A stretch of DNA of 64,000 nucleotides, taken from the NCBI GenBank assembly GCA_965227065.1, contig CBDDFN010000016.1, forward strand, positions 1 through 64,000, given 5' to 3'. The notes below the pieces were generated by a model. The model had not been told where the DNA came from, ran no database searches, and saw only the letters and a list, made by a program, of their open reading frames with translations. This DNA comes from CBDDFN01 sp965227065. GTDB taxonomy: Bacteria > Pseudomonadota > Alphaproteobacteria > SPJN01. The position numbers and the translations under genes are program-made. Position 1 is the first letter of the stretch. Every line of letters begins with the position of its first letter. Shown one piece after another: positions 43,728 through 52,397 of the stretch.

Positions 43728-44042
43728 TTAAGCACTCTCCAGGGCCTCTGCAATGGCTTCAAGCCGGGCTGCGGCATCGCCGTCATTCTCCGACTGGCCT
43801 TTCAGCGCGGCAATCGCTTCTTGCGCATCTTCAAGCCGGGACACCGCTTCGGCCAGCTCATCAGCGATCATCAGGCTCGCCATCAGCAATAGCCGGGCAT
43901 CGCCGACCTGACCGACTTTTTGCGCCAGTTCGGACACGTGATGGTCGACATAACGCGCCAGATCGACCAGCCGTTCTTCCTCGCCCGGTTCACAGGCAAT
44001 CGGAAAGCCCCGGCCATTGATTGAAACATTGATTTGAGACAC
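43728..44042 (-). CDS. zapA: Cell division protein ZapA
   Basis: A 104-residue FtsZ-ring-associated protein. The N-terminal strand region MSQINVSINGRGFPIACEPGEE and ERLVDLARYVDHHVSELAQKV, followed by a C-terminal coiled coil, match the ZapA family. It cross-links FtsZ filaments. The gene lies just upstream of the 6S RNA gene and 12 bases after the coiled-coil gene. Confidence 0.92.
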   Translation of the reverse strand: MSQINVSINGRGFPIACEPGEEERLVDLARYVDHHVSELAQKVGQVGDARLLLMASLMIADELAEAVSRLEDAQEAIAALKGQSENDGDAAARLEAIAEALESA

Positions 44043-44054
44043 AGCCCGCGCTCC

Positions 44055-44525
44055 TTACGACAGAAGCGACAGGTTCTGCGGCTCGCTTTCCTCACGTTCG
44101 CCCGCATCATTGGCGGGTTCATCCGCCTCGGATTGATCGGCGTCGGCCATCATGAACTCTTCGGGCTCAGATTCAGCGTCAGGGTCAGCCTCGGCGTCGC
44201 CATCGGCGTCCGCCCCACCTTCAGCCTCGGTCGCACCATCGAGAACGCCCTGGATGGAAGACACGGCATCATCGATGCGCGCCTCAACTTCGTCGAGCAG
44301 CCCGCCAAGGCCCGCCTGGGCGCGCTCAAGCTCTGCAACCCGCGCTTCAGCGGCTTTCAGCTTGTGTTCGGTTTCAGAAAGAGTGGCCAGACGGGCTTCG
44401 GCCGCTTCGGCGCGGGCCCGCTCTGTTTTCAGCGCCTCAGTGGCTGTCTGGGCGGCTTTTTCAAGCCGGACCAGCGCTTGGGCCACACTGTGTTGGCGCG
44501 AATCAGTGTTTTGTTCGGTGCTCAT
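44055..44525 (-). CDS. Coiled-coil protein of unknown function (DUF4164-like)
   Basis: A 156-residue protein. Residues about 15-90 are a long coiled coil rich in Ala and Glu (LERAQAGLGGLLDEVEARIDD end); the rest is a low-complexity acidic tail (DADGDAEADPDAESEPEE). I see no catalytic motif or signal peptide. Its position immediately before zapA, where a short DUF4164-type coiled-coil gene is common in Alphaproteobacteria, suggests a role near cell division, but that is inference. Confidence 0.65.
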   Translation of the reverse strand: MSTEQNTDSRQHSVAQALVRLEKAAQTATEALKTERARAEAAEARLATLSETEHKLKAAEARVAELERAQAGLGGLLDEVEARIDDAVSSIQGVLDGATEAEGGADADGDAEADPDAESEPEEFMMADADQSEADEPANDAGEREESEPQNLSLLS

Positions 44526-44645
44526 GGCTCATCATAGCCCGGCTTGTCGGTTCGCAAAACCATTGTGTGAAGAAATCAGGGTGCGAACAAATCAGGCCCT
44601 TTTGAAGCAAAATTGCCGCATTGATCGGCCAAAACCGCGCAATGC

Positions 44646-44673
44646 TTGACCCCATGGGCACCATCTGTAATGT
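44646..44673 (+). promoter_or_regulatory. Putative sigma-70-type promoter of tkt
   Basis: TTGACC (44646-44651) and TAATGT (44668-44673) are 16 bases apart in the 216-base divergent gap between the coiled-coil gene and tkt. Transcription would start near 44680, giving a leader of about 60 bases. Nothing else recognisable fills this gap. Confidence 0.5.
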
Positions 44674-44741
44674 GGCCCCGCATTTGGGCTCAAAATTTTT
44701 GGGTCTGGCACCTTTCCACGCTTTCTCGGGATTTGCGCATC

Positions 44742-46745
44742 ATGACCGCATCGGACACATTCGCCCCGGCTGACCTTCAAAATATGGCCAATGCCATCCG
44801 GGCCTTGTCGATGGACGCGGTTCAAAAAGCCAATTCAGGCCATCCCGGCATGCCGATGGGCATGGCGGACGTGGCCACGGTGCTGTTTTCTGAACATTTG
44901 AAGTTTGATCCCAAAAAGCCCGACTGGGCCGATCGCGACCGGTTTGTTCTGTCGGCGGGTCACGGCTCCATGCTGATGTACAGCCTGCTGCATCTGACGG
45001 GTTATGAGGACATGACCCTCGATCAGCTGAAAAATTTCCGCCAATTGGGCGCCCGCACCGCCGGTCACCCCGAATATGGCGAAGCCAAAGGCATTGAGAC
45101 GACCACCGGCCCGCTCGGTCAGGGCATCGCCAATGCAGTGGGCATGGCGATGGCTGAAAAGCTGCTGGCCGCGCGCTTCGGCGCTGACATTGTCGATCAC
45201 TATACTTATGCGATTGCAGGCGATGGCTGCCTGATGGAAGGCATTTCCCATGAGGCGATCTCACTTGCGGGCCATTTGAAGCTCGGCAAGCTGATCGTTC
45301 TGTTTGACGATAATGGCATTTCGATTGACGGCCCAACCGATCTGGCCGTGTCCGATGATCAGTGCAAACGCTTTGAAGCGTCCGGCTGGCACACAATTGC
45401 GGTCGATGGCCATGATATGGCCGCCGTGTCGAAAGCCATCACCGAGGCCAAAGCGGTCACCGACAAGCCGACCATGATTGCCTGCAAAACCGTCATCGGT
45501 TTCGGTTCTCCCAACAAGCAGGGAACGTCCGGCGTCCATGGCGCAGCGCTCGGCGATGATGAGGTTGCGCTGACCCGTGAGACGCTGGGCTGGAATGCCG
45601 AACCCTTCGTCATCCCCGATGATGTGCTTGCCAACTGGCGCACCGCCGGTGCGCGCGGCGCCAGCGACAGCGCCGCCTGGGACGCCCGGTTTGCCGGTCT
45701 TGAGGCCGATCAAAAAGCCTTGTGGACCCGCACTCAGGCCGGTGATTTGCCCGTAGGCTTCACCCAGGCAATCAATGATTTCAAAAAGGCCGCCTCAGAC
45801 GCGGCAGCCTCAGTCGCAACCCGTAAATCCTCAGAGAATGTCCTCAAAGTCATCAATGAGGTTGTTCCCGAAACAATTGGCGGTTCGGCGGACCTGACCG
45901 GATCAAACAATACCAAAGCCGGCCCCATGAACCCCGTGACGCCGGATGATTTCTCGGGCCGTTACATCTATTGGGGCGTGCGCGAACACGGTATGGCGGC
46001 GGCCATGAACGGCATGGCGCTGCATGGCGGCATGATCCCTTATGGCGCCACCTTCCTCGTCTTTACCGATTATTGCCGGCCGTCAATCCGCCTGTCGGCA
46101 CTGATGAAGCAGCGTGTCATCTATGTGATGACCCATGATTCTATCGGGCTGGGCGAAGATGGTCCGACCCACCAGCCGGTTGAACATGTCGCCAGCCTGC
46201 GCGCCATGCCCAATGTGGCGGTGTTCCGGCCCTGCGATTCGGTTGAAACCGCCGAAGCCTGGGCGCTGGCGCTTGAAAACAAGTCCGGCCCCAGCATCCT
46301 GGCGCTGACCCGTCAGGGTCTACCCACCGCGCGGACCGAACATACGGATGAAAACCTGTCGGCCAAGGGTGGCTATGTGCTGAAAGAAGCCAGCGCCGCG
46401 CCCAAAGTCGTGCTGATGGCGACGGGCTCGGAAGTTGAGCTGGCCTTGCAGGCGGCCCAGGAGCTTGAAGCCGACGCCATCCCCACCCGCGTGGTGTCGA
46501 TGGTGTGCTTTGAACGGTTTGAAGCCCAATCCGACAGCTATCGCCGCGATGTGCTCGGCACCGATGTGGTCCGGGTCGCGGTTGAAGCGGGTGTCCGCCA
46601 AAGCTGGGACCGGTATCTCGGTGACACTGGCGGCTTTGTCGGCATGGCAAGCTTCGGCGCCAGCGCCCCTTACAAAGATTTGTACGCCCATTTCGGCATT
46701 ACCGCCGCTGCTGTGGTATCAGAAGCCAAAGCGCGGCTCGGCTAA
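44742..46745 (+). CDS. tkt: Transketolase
   Basis: A 667-residue thiamine-diphosphate enzyme of the pentose phosphate and Calvin-type carbon rearrangements. NSGHPGMPMGMADVA and the cofactor motif AGDGCLMEGISHEAISLAGHL lie in the N-terminal half; THDSIGLGEDGPTHQPVEH in the pyrimidine domain. ATG 44742 gives the standard start (MTASDTFAPADLQNMANAIR). It heads a plus-strand series tkt-gap-pgk-fba-thiE; a hairpin terminator lies between it and gap. Confidence 0.97.
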   Translation: MTASDTFAPADLQNMANAIRALSMDAVQKANSGHPGMPMGMADVATVLFSEHLKFDPKKPDWADRDRFVLSAGHGSMLMYSLLHLTGYEDMTLDQLKNFRQLGARTAGHPEYGEAKGIETTTGPLGQGIANAVGMAMAEKLLAARFGADIVDHYTYAIAGDGCLMEGISHEAISLAGHLKLGKLIVLFDDNGISIDGPTDLAVSDDQCKRFEASGWHTIAVDGHDMAAVSKAITEAKAVTDKPTMIACKTVIGFGSPNKQGTSGVHGAALGDDEVALTRETLGWNAEPFVIPDDVLANWRTAGARGASDSAAWDARFAGLEADQKALWTRTQAGDLPVGFTQAINDFKKAASDAAASVATRKSSENVLKVINEVVPETIGGSADLTGSNNTKAGPMNPVTPDDFSGRYIYWGVREHGMAAAMNGMALHGGMIPYGATFLVFTDYCRPSIRLSALMKQRVIYVMTHDSIGLGEDGPTHQPVEHVASLRAMPNVAVFRPCDSVETAEAWALALENKSGPSILALTRQGLPTARTEHTDENLSAKGGYVLKEASAAPKVVLMATGSEVELALQAAQELEADAIPTRVVSMVCFERFEAQSDSYRRDVLGTDVVRVAVEAGVRQSWDRYLGDTGGFVGMASFGASAPYKDLYAHFGITAAAVVSEAKARLG

Positions 46746-46765
46746 CCTTATGTGACATGCACCAC

Positions 46766-46788
46766 AAGGGGCCGATTGGCCCCTTTTT
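46766..46788 (+). terminator. Intrinsic terminator between tkt and gap
   Basis: AAGGGGCC (46766-46773) and GGCCCCTT (46778-46785) form a perfect eight-base-pair stem with loop GATT, followed by a run of five T (46784-46788). This is a textbook terminator, but it ends only 17 bases before the gap start codon, so it may act as a partial stop that lowers gap transcription relative to tkt or separates a gap-specific transcript. Confidence 0.8.
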
Positions 46789-46805
46789 ACTGGAGGAGAA
46801 AGAAA

Positions 46806-47810
46806 ATGGCAGTTCGCGTTGCGATCAATGGATTTGGACGGATTGGCCGGAACGTACTCCGCGCGATCGTCGAGACCGGTCGGACGGATGTCGAGGTGGT
46901 GGCCATCAACGATCTGGGTCCGGTGGACACCAATGCCCATCTGATCCGTTATGATTCGGTTCATGGCCGCTTCCCCGGCACCGTCACCGTTGACGGCGAC
47001 ACAATCGATGTCGGCCAGGGCCCCATCAAAGTCACCGCCATCCGCAACCCCGCCGAATTGCCCTGGGGCGAAATCGGCGTTGATATTGTGATGGAATGCA
47101 CCGGCATTTTTGCCAGCAAGGAAAAAGCCTCGGCGCATATCGAAGCCGGTGCCAAGCGCGTGCTGGTTTCCGCACCCGCCGATCAGGCCGACCTGACCGT
47201 CGTTTACGGCGTCAACCATGACAAGCTTGAAGCCGGTCACACCGTTGTGTCGAACGCCAGCTGCACCACCAACTGTCTCGCCCCTGTGGCGCAAGTGCTG
47301 AACAATTCGGTCGGCATTGAGCAAGGCTTCATGACGACCGTGCACGCCTATACCGGCGATCAGCCGACGCTTGATGTCATGCACAAGGATTTGCGCCGGG
47401 GCCGTGCCGCTGCCGTGTCGATGATCCCGACTTCGACGGGGGCCGCCCGCGCTGTCGGCCTGGTGCTGCCCGAGCTGAAAGGCAAGCTGGACGGCACCGC
47501 CGTGCGCGTGCCGACGCCGAACGTGTCAATGATCGATCTGGTGTTCAACGCCAAGCGCGACACCACCGCCGAAGAGGTCAACCAGCTGATCACCGATGCC
47601 GCCAACGGCCCGCTGAAAGGCGTGCTGGGCGTGTGTGACGAGCCGCTGGTGTCGATCGACTTCAACCACAATGCCAACAGCTCAACCTTTGATCTGACCC
47701 AGACCCAGGTCATTGATGGCCGTCTGGTCCGTGTTCTCAGCTGGTATGACAATGAATGGGGTTTCTCAAACCGCATGTCCGATACCGCTGTCGCCATGGG
47801 CAAGCTGTAA
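46806..47810 (+). CDS. gap: Type I glyceraldehyde-3-phosphate dehydrogenase
   Basis: A 334-residue enzyme. INGFGRIGRNVLRAI is the NAD-binding start, SNASCTTNCLAPVAQVL contains the catalytic Cys, and SWYDNEWGFSNRM is the conserved C-terminal segment. ATG 46806 follows GGAGGAG. It works in glycolysis/gluconeogenesis next to pgk and fba. Confidence 0.98.
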   Translation: MAVRVAINGFGRIGRNVLRAIVETGRTDVEVVAINDLGPVDTNAHLIRYDSVHGRFPGTVTVDGDTIDVGQGPIKVTAIRNPAELPWGEIGVDIVMECTGIFASKEKASAHIEAGAKRVLVSAPADQADLTVVYGVNHDKLEAGHTVVSNASCTTNCLAPVAQVLNNSVGIEQGFMTTVHAYTGDQPTLDVMHKDLRRGRAAAVSMIPTSTGAARAVGLVLPELKGKLDGTAVRVPTPNVSMIDLVFNAKRDTTAEEVNQLITDAANGPLKGVLGVCDEPLVSIDFNHNANSSTFDLTQTQVIDGRLVRVLSWYDNEWGFSNRMSDTAVAMGKL

Positions 47811-47822
47811 GGGTCGCGACCG

Positions 47823-49016
47823 GTGGGCTATCGCACACTCGATCAAGCCGATCTGGCGGGCAAGCGCGTGCTTGTCCGCCTCGATCTCAATGTGCCGTTT
47901 GAAAATGGCGCGGTGACCGACCAGACCCGGCTTGAGCGCGTGTTGCCAACGCTCACCGCCTTGACCGAAGCGGGCGCGCGCGTCATTGCGCTCAGCCACT
48001 TTGGCCGCCCCAAAGGCGAACGCAAGCCCGACATGTCGCTGCGTCCCATTGCGGCTGCGCTGGGCGATCTGTTGCACAAGGCCGTCAGCTTTGCCGAGGA
48101 CTGCATCGGTGATGCCGCGGCTTCGGAAGTGGGCGCGCTGGGCAATGGCGAAATTCTGGTTCTTGAGAACACCCGCTTTCACAAGGGTGAAGAAAAGAAC
48201 GATCCCGGTTTCGTCGCCGAACTCGCCAAGCTTGGGGACATTTACGTCAATGACGCCTTCTCGGCAGCACACCGGGCCCATGCCTCGACCGAAGGTCTGG
48301 CGCGCGTTCTGCCCGCTTATGCCGGTCTCAATATGCAGGCCGAGCTTGAGGCGCTGGAAGCCGCCCTTGGAACGCCCGAGCATCCTGTGGTGGCCGTTGT
48401 CGGCGGCGCCAAGGTCAGCTCCAAAATCGATCTTCTGAAAAACCTCATCACCCGTGTCGATCATTTGCTGATCGGCGGGGCGATGGCCAACACATTTCTG
48501 GCCGCCCGCGGCATCAATGTCGGCAAGTCGCTGTGTGAAGAAGACCTCAAAGGCACGGCCCTTGAGATCCTCAACGCCGCCGGTGAAGCGGGCTGCGAAA
48601 TCGTGCTGCCGCGCGATGGGGTGATCACCAAGGAATTTGCCGCCAATGCGAAGGCGATGACGCTTCAGGTCGATCGCATTCCGCAAGACGGCATGATGCT
48701 TGATGTCGGCACCGAGACCATCGCTGATTTCGGCATCCGTTTTGAAGGCGCTAAAACGGTCGTGTGGAACGGCCCGCTGGGAGCCTTTGAAATCTCGCCG
48801 TTTGACACGGCAACGACCATGGCGCTGCGCCATGTCGGCATGTTGGCCAAGGCCGGCCGGATCAAGGCCATCGCCGGTGGCGGCGATACGGTCGCGGCCA
48901 TCAACAATGCCGGGAATGTGTATGATAATCTCACCTATGTTTCGACCGCTGGCGGCGCCTTCCTTGAGTGGCTGGAAGGCAAAGACCTGCCCGGTGTCGA
49001 AGCACTCAAAGCCTAA
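47823..49016 (+). CDS. pgk: Phosphoglycerate kinase
   Basis: A 397-residue kinase of lower glycolysis. RVLVRLDLNVPFENGAV and SHFGRPKGERKPDMSL bind 3-phosphoglycerate; VVGGAKVSSKIDLLKNL and AIAGGGDTVAAI belong to the nucleotide-binding half. A GTG at 47823 is the start. It follows gap by 12 bases. Confidence 0.97.
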   Translation: MGYRTLDQADLAGKRVLVRLDLNVPFENGAVTDQTRLERVLPTLTALTEAGARVIALSHFGRPKGERKPDMSLRPIAAALGDLLHKAVSFAEDCIGDAAASEVGALGNGEILVLENTRFHKGEEKNDPGFVAELAKLGDIYVNDAFSAAHRAHASTEGLARVLPAYAGLNMQAELEALEAALGTPEHPVVAVVGGAKVSSKIDLLKNLITRVDHLLIGGAMANTFLAARGINVGKSLCEEDLKGTALEILNAAGEAGCEIVLPRDGVITKEFAANAKAMTLQVDRIPQDGMMLDVGTETIADFGIRFEGAKTVVWNGPLGAFEISPFDTATTMALRHVGMLAKAGRIKAIAGGGDTVAAINNAGNVYDNLTYVSTAGGAFLEWLEGKDLPGVEALKA

Positions 49017-49030
49017 AAGGGGTTTTCACA

Positions 49031-50056
49031 ATGGATAAAGCCAAACTTGAAGCCATCGCCGCCAAGATCATGACGCCGGGTCGCGGCATCCTTGCCGCCG
49101 ACGAATCGACCGGCACTATCAAAAAGCGGTTCGACCAAATCAACACCGTCTCGACTGAAGACAGCCGCCGCGACTATCGCGAAATGCTGTTCCGCACCGA
49201 AGGCTTTGGTGACTATATTTCGGGCGTCATCCTGTTTGATGAAACCATTCGTCAAAACGCCAAGGACGGCACCCCGCTGCGCGATCTGATCACCGCAGCC
49301 GATGCGGTTCCCGGCATCAAGGTTGATGCGGGTGCCAAGCCGCTGGCCGGACGTCCCGGTGAAATGGTGACCGAAGGTCTTGATGGCCTGCGCGACCGCC
49401 TCGCCGAATATGCCGATCTGGGTGCGGGTTTCGCCAAATGGCGCGCGGTGATCAATATCGCCGAAGGCATCCCCTCTTATTCGTGCATCCATTCCAACGC
49501 CCATGCGCTCGCCCGTTATGCTGCGCTGTGCCAAGAAGCCGGTATCGTTCCGATTGTGGAACCTGAAGTCATCATGGATGGCAGCCATTCGATCGACACT
49601 TGCGATGCGGTGACCGAATGGGCGCTCAACACGCTGTACAGCGAAATGCACTATGCCGGTGTTTACCTCGAAGGCTCGCTGCTCAAGCCTAATATGGTGA
49701 TCTCGGGCACCGATGCGCCCAACCGCGCCGGTGTTGACGAAGTGGCTGACCGCACGGTTGCCTGCCTCAAGCGCACCGTGCCGAGCGCTGTTCCCGGCAT
49801 CGTGTTCCTGTCGGGCGGCCAGTCCGATGAAGAAGCCACCGCGCATCTCAATTCGATGAATGCGCGCTATGACCTGCCCTGGGGCTTGTCCTTCTCCTAT
49901 GGCCGCGCGCTGCAGCAGGCTGCGCTGAAAGCCTGGCAAGGCAAGGAAGATAATGTTGCGGCCGCGCAAGCCGCTTTTGCCCATCGCGCCAAGATGAACA
50001 GCCTGGCCGAGAAAGGCGAATGGACCACCGAGCAGGAGCAGGCGCTCGCCGCCTAA
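49031..50056 (+). CDS. fba: Class I fructose-bisphosphate aldolase
   Basis: A 341-residue Schiff-base aldolase, not the zinc-dependent class II enzyme. MTPGRGILAADESTGTIKKRF and YLEGSLLKPNMVISG are class I signatures; the Lys in LLKPNMV is the Schiff-base residue, and IVFLSGGQSDEEATAHLN follows. ATG 49031 follows AAGGGG. It sits in the same transcript as pgk and thiE. Confidence 0.96.
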   Translation: MDKAKLEAIAAKIMTPGRGILAADESTGTIKKRFDQINTVSTEDSRRDYREMLFRTEGFGDYISGVILFDETIRQNAKDGTPLRDLITAADAVPGIKVDAGAKPLAGRPGEMVTEGLDGLRDRLAEYADLGAGFAKWRAVINIAEGIPSYSCIHSNAHALARYAALCQEAGIVPIVEPEVIMDGSHSIDTCDAVTEWALNTLYSEMHYAGVYLEGSLLKPNMVISGTDAPNRAGVDEVADRTVACLKRTVPSAVPGIVFLSGGQSDEEATAHLNSMNARYDLPWGLSFSYGRALQQAALKAWQGKEDNVAAAQAAFAHRAKMNSLAEKGEWTTEQEQALAA

Positions 50057-50062
50057 CGCGCG

Positions 50063-50752
50063 ATGGCTTCATCTCACGAGCATGATGAGACGGCACTGGA
50101 AGAACTCCGGTGCCGTCTTTATTTGATCAGCCCGCCCAGGCTTGACGATCTGGACGGCTTTGCCGCTGTGTTTGAAAGCGCCTTGCAGGGCGGCGATATC
50201 GCCTGCTTTCAGCTGCGGCTCAAAAACACAGAAGACGCCGACATTCTCAACGCGACCGAGCGGCTGATGCCGCTGGCGCACGCCCATGATGTCGCCTTTT
50301 TGATCAATGACCGGCCCGATCTTGCCAAAAAGGCTGGCGCCGATGGCGTCCATGTCGGTCAGGAAGACATGCCTTATGTGACCGCCCGCGCGGTGATGGG
50401 TGATGAGGCCATTGTCGGCGTGACCTGCCATGATTCCCGCCACCTTGCCATGGCGGCGGGGGAAGCGGGTGCCGACTATGTCGCCTTTGGTGCCTTTTTC
50501 GATACCTCAACCAAGGTCGCAAAGGCGCAAGCCACTGTCGATACGCTTAAATGGTGGGCCGAACTGATGGAAGTTCCCGCCGTGGCGATCGGCGGGATCA
50601 CGCCGTCCAATTGCCGCCCGCTGGTGGAAGCCGGCGCTGATTTTCTTGCCGTCGCCAATGGCGTGTGGGGCTATTCAGACGGCGCGGCCGAAGCCGTCCG
50701 GCGCTTCAACGCGATATTTGACGAGATTGCGCCCCTGCGCGCGCATGATTGA
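50063..50752 (+). CDS. thiE: Thiamine phosphate synthase
   Basis: A 229-residue TIM-barrel enzyme coupling HMP-PP with the thiazole phosphate. FLINDRPDLAKKAGADGVHVGQEDMP and GADYVAFGAFFDTSTK are family motifs, and VAIGGITPSNC is the phosphate-binding loop. It begins six bases after the fba stop. This thiE at the end of the glycolytic cluster is an arrangement known in Caulobacter-like bacteria. Confidence 0.93.
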   Translation: MASSHEHDETALEELRCRLYLISPPRLDDLDGFAAVFESALQGGDIACFQLRLKNTEDADILNATERLMPLAHAHDVAFLINDRPDLAKKAGADGVHVGQEDMPYVTARAVMGDEAIVGVTCHDSRHLAMAAGEAGADYVAFGAFFDTSTKVAKAQATVDTLKWWAELMEVPAVAIGGITPSNCRPLVEAGADFLAVANGVWGYSDGAAEAVRRFNAIFDEIAPLRAHD

Positions 50753-50784
50753 TTTTATCCCCCAATTGCCGCATTGAACCGCAT

Positions 50785-50805
50785 CGGACGCGCTGATAGC
50801 GTCCG
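50785..50805 (+). terminator. Hairpin between thiE and efp
   Basis: CGGACGC (50785-50791) pairs with GCGTCCG (50799-50805) over a seven-base loop. It is followed by CGCTCTTTAAATTCC, only a short T-run, so it may be the terminator of the tkt-thiE series or a leader structure of efp. The rest of the 89-base gap shows no clear promoter. Confidence 0.45.
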
Positions 50806-50841
50806 CGCTCTTTAAATTCCGGCGTCTCCAGAGAGGCTTTC

Positions 50842-51405
50842 ATGAAAATCAACGGCAACGAAATCCGCCCCGGCAATGTCATCGAACACAAGGACGGCCT
50901 GTGGGTTGCGGTGAAATGCCAGTCGGTCAAACCCGGCAAAGGCGGCGCGTTCAATCAGGTTGAACTGAAAAATCTGCGCGACGGCACCAAATTGAATGAG
51001 CGCTTCCGCGCCTCTGAGAATGTCGAACGCGTCCGGCTTGAGCAAAAAGACCATCAGTTCCTGTTCGCCGACGGTGACATGCTGACATTCATGAATACCG
51101 AAACCTATGACCAGATCGCCCTGTCGACGGACTTTGTCGGCGACCGTGCGGTCTATTTGCAGGACGGCATGCAGGTCACGCTGGAATTTTATGAAGAAGA
51201 GCCGATCGGCTTTGCCCTGCCTGAGCAAGTCGTGCTGGAGGTCGCCGAAACCGAACCGACGGTGAAAGGCCAGACGGCTGCGTCGTCATACAAGCCTGCC
51301 ATCATGGACAATGGCCTGCGCGTGATGGTGCCGCCCTTCATTTCGGTCGGCGAACGGGTCGTCGTGCAAACCGAAGATTCCACCTATTTGCGGCGTGCCG
51401 ACTAG
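50842..51405 (+). CDS. efp: Elongation factor P
   Basis: A 187-residue translation factor rescuing ribosomes at polyproline. KINGNEIRPGNVIEHKDGLWVAV and the domain I tip VKPGKGGAFNQVELKN, where Lys is the modification site, are intact; the C-terminus ends in TEDSTYLRRAD as usual. GAGAGG precedes the ATG. Proline-rich proteins such as the TolA-like and OmpA-like proteins in this window are plausible clients. Confidence 0.97.
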   Translation: MKINGNEIRPGNVIEHKDGLWVAVKCQSVKPGKGGAFNQVELKNLRDGTKLNERFRASENVERVRLEQKDHQFLFADGDMLTFMNTETYDQIALSTDFVGDRAVYLQDGMQVTLEFYEEEPIGFALPEQVVLEVAETEPTVKGQTAASSYKPAIMDNGLRVMVPPFISVGERVVVQTEDSTYLRRAD

Positions 51406-51414
51406 GAATTTCTG

Positions 51415-52251
51415 ATGTCTCTGCGTTCAGCCAATATCAATGTGATGATCAAGGCCGCCCGGAAAGCGGGCCGCTCACTCATTCACGATTTTAACGAGGT
51501 CGAGCATCTTCAGGTCTCGACCAAGGGACCGGCCGACTTCGTGTCGCAAGCCGACCTCAAGGCTGAAACCATCCTGATTGAAGAGCTGCAATATGCCCGC
51601 CCCGATTGGGGCTTCCTGCTGGAAGAAAATGGCGAGATCAAAGGCTCTGATCCCGATTATCGCTGGATCGTCGATCCGCTCGACGGCACGCTCAACTTCC
51701 TGCACTCGATCCCCCATTTCGCCATTTCGATCGGCCTTGAATTTAAGAACACGCTGATCGCGGGCGGCATTTATGCGCCGATCACCGATGAGTTCTTCTG
51801 GGCCGAAAAAGGCCGGGGCGCCTATCTCGACCACCGCCGATTGCGGGTATCTGCGCGCAAGAAGATGGTGGAATCAGTCTTTGCCACCGGCATTCCGTGC
51901 GCCAACCGGAAAAGCCAGGTGGAATGGCTTGATGAAGCCGCCGTCTTGATGCCGCAAACCGCCGGGATCCGCCGTTTCGGCGCAGCATCGCTCGACCTCG
52001 CTTATGTCGCGGCTGGCCGCTATGAAGGCTTTTGGGAGCGCGGGCTTGCCCCTTGGGACATCGCCGCAGGCATTGTCATCGTCAAAGAGGCCGGCGGCAC
52101 CGTGTCGGACTTTGACAGTTCCAACACCATGATGGCCTCAGGCGACATTGTGGCGGCCAATCCCGACATGCACACCCCGCTGATCCGGGCGCTGCGCAAG
52201 GCTGAAAAAGCCACAGCGCGGCGTAAAACCGCAGAATCAGGCGGCGAATAA
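51415..52251 (+). CDS. suhB: Inositol monophosphatase family protein (SuhB-like)
   Basis: A 278-residue Mg-dependent phosphatase. The metal motif WIVDPLDGTLNFLHSIPHF and the second motif WDIAAGIVIVKEAGG are intact; LLEENGEIKGSDPDYR provides the third metal ligand region. The family hydrolyses inositol monophosphates and, as SuhB, also assists rRNA transcription. It follows efp by nine bases. Confidence 0.93.
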   Translation: MSLRSANINVMIKAARKAGRSLIHDFNEVEHLQVSTKGPADFVSQADLKAETILIEELQYARPDWGFLLEENGEIKGSDPDYRWIVDPLDGTLNFLHSIPHFAISIGLEFKNTLIAGGIYAPITDEFFWAEKGRGAYLDHRRLRVSARKKMVESVFATGIPCANRKSQVEWLDEAAVLMPQTAGIRRFGAASLDLAYVAAGRYEGFWERGLAPWDIAAGIVIVKEAGGTVSDFDSSNTMMASGDIVAANPDMHTPLIRALRKAEKATARRKTAESGGE

Positions 52252-52397
52252 GCCCGATCCGGCGGCGATTTTTCGCCTAGCAGGTTCTTTTCTTTCGATT
52301 TTCGTCTCCAAACCGCTTCTGATTTGGGTTAGTCTCCCCCTCAATCCATCTGGGGGGAGCCGCAATTGCGCGGCCCAACGTCTTTGAGGAGGCAGGC

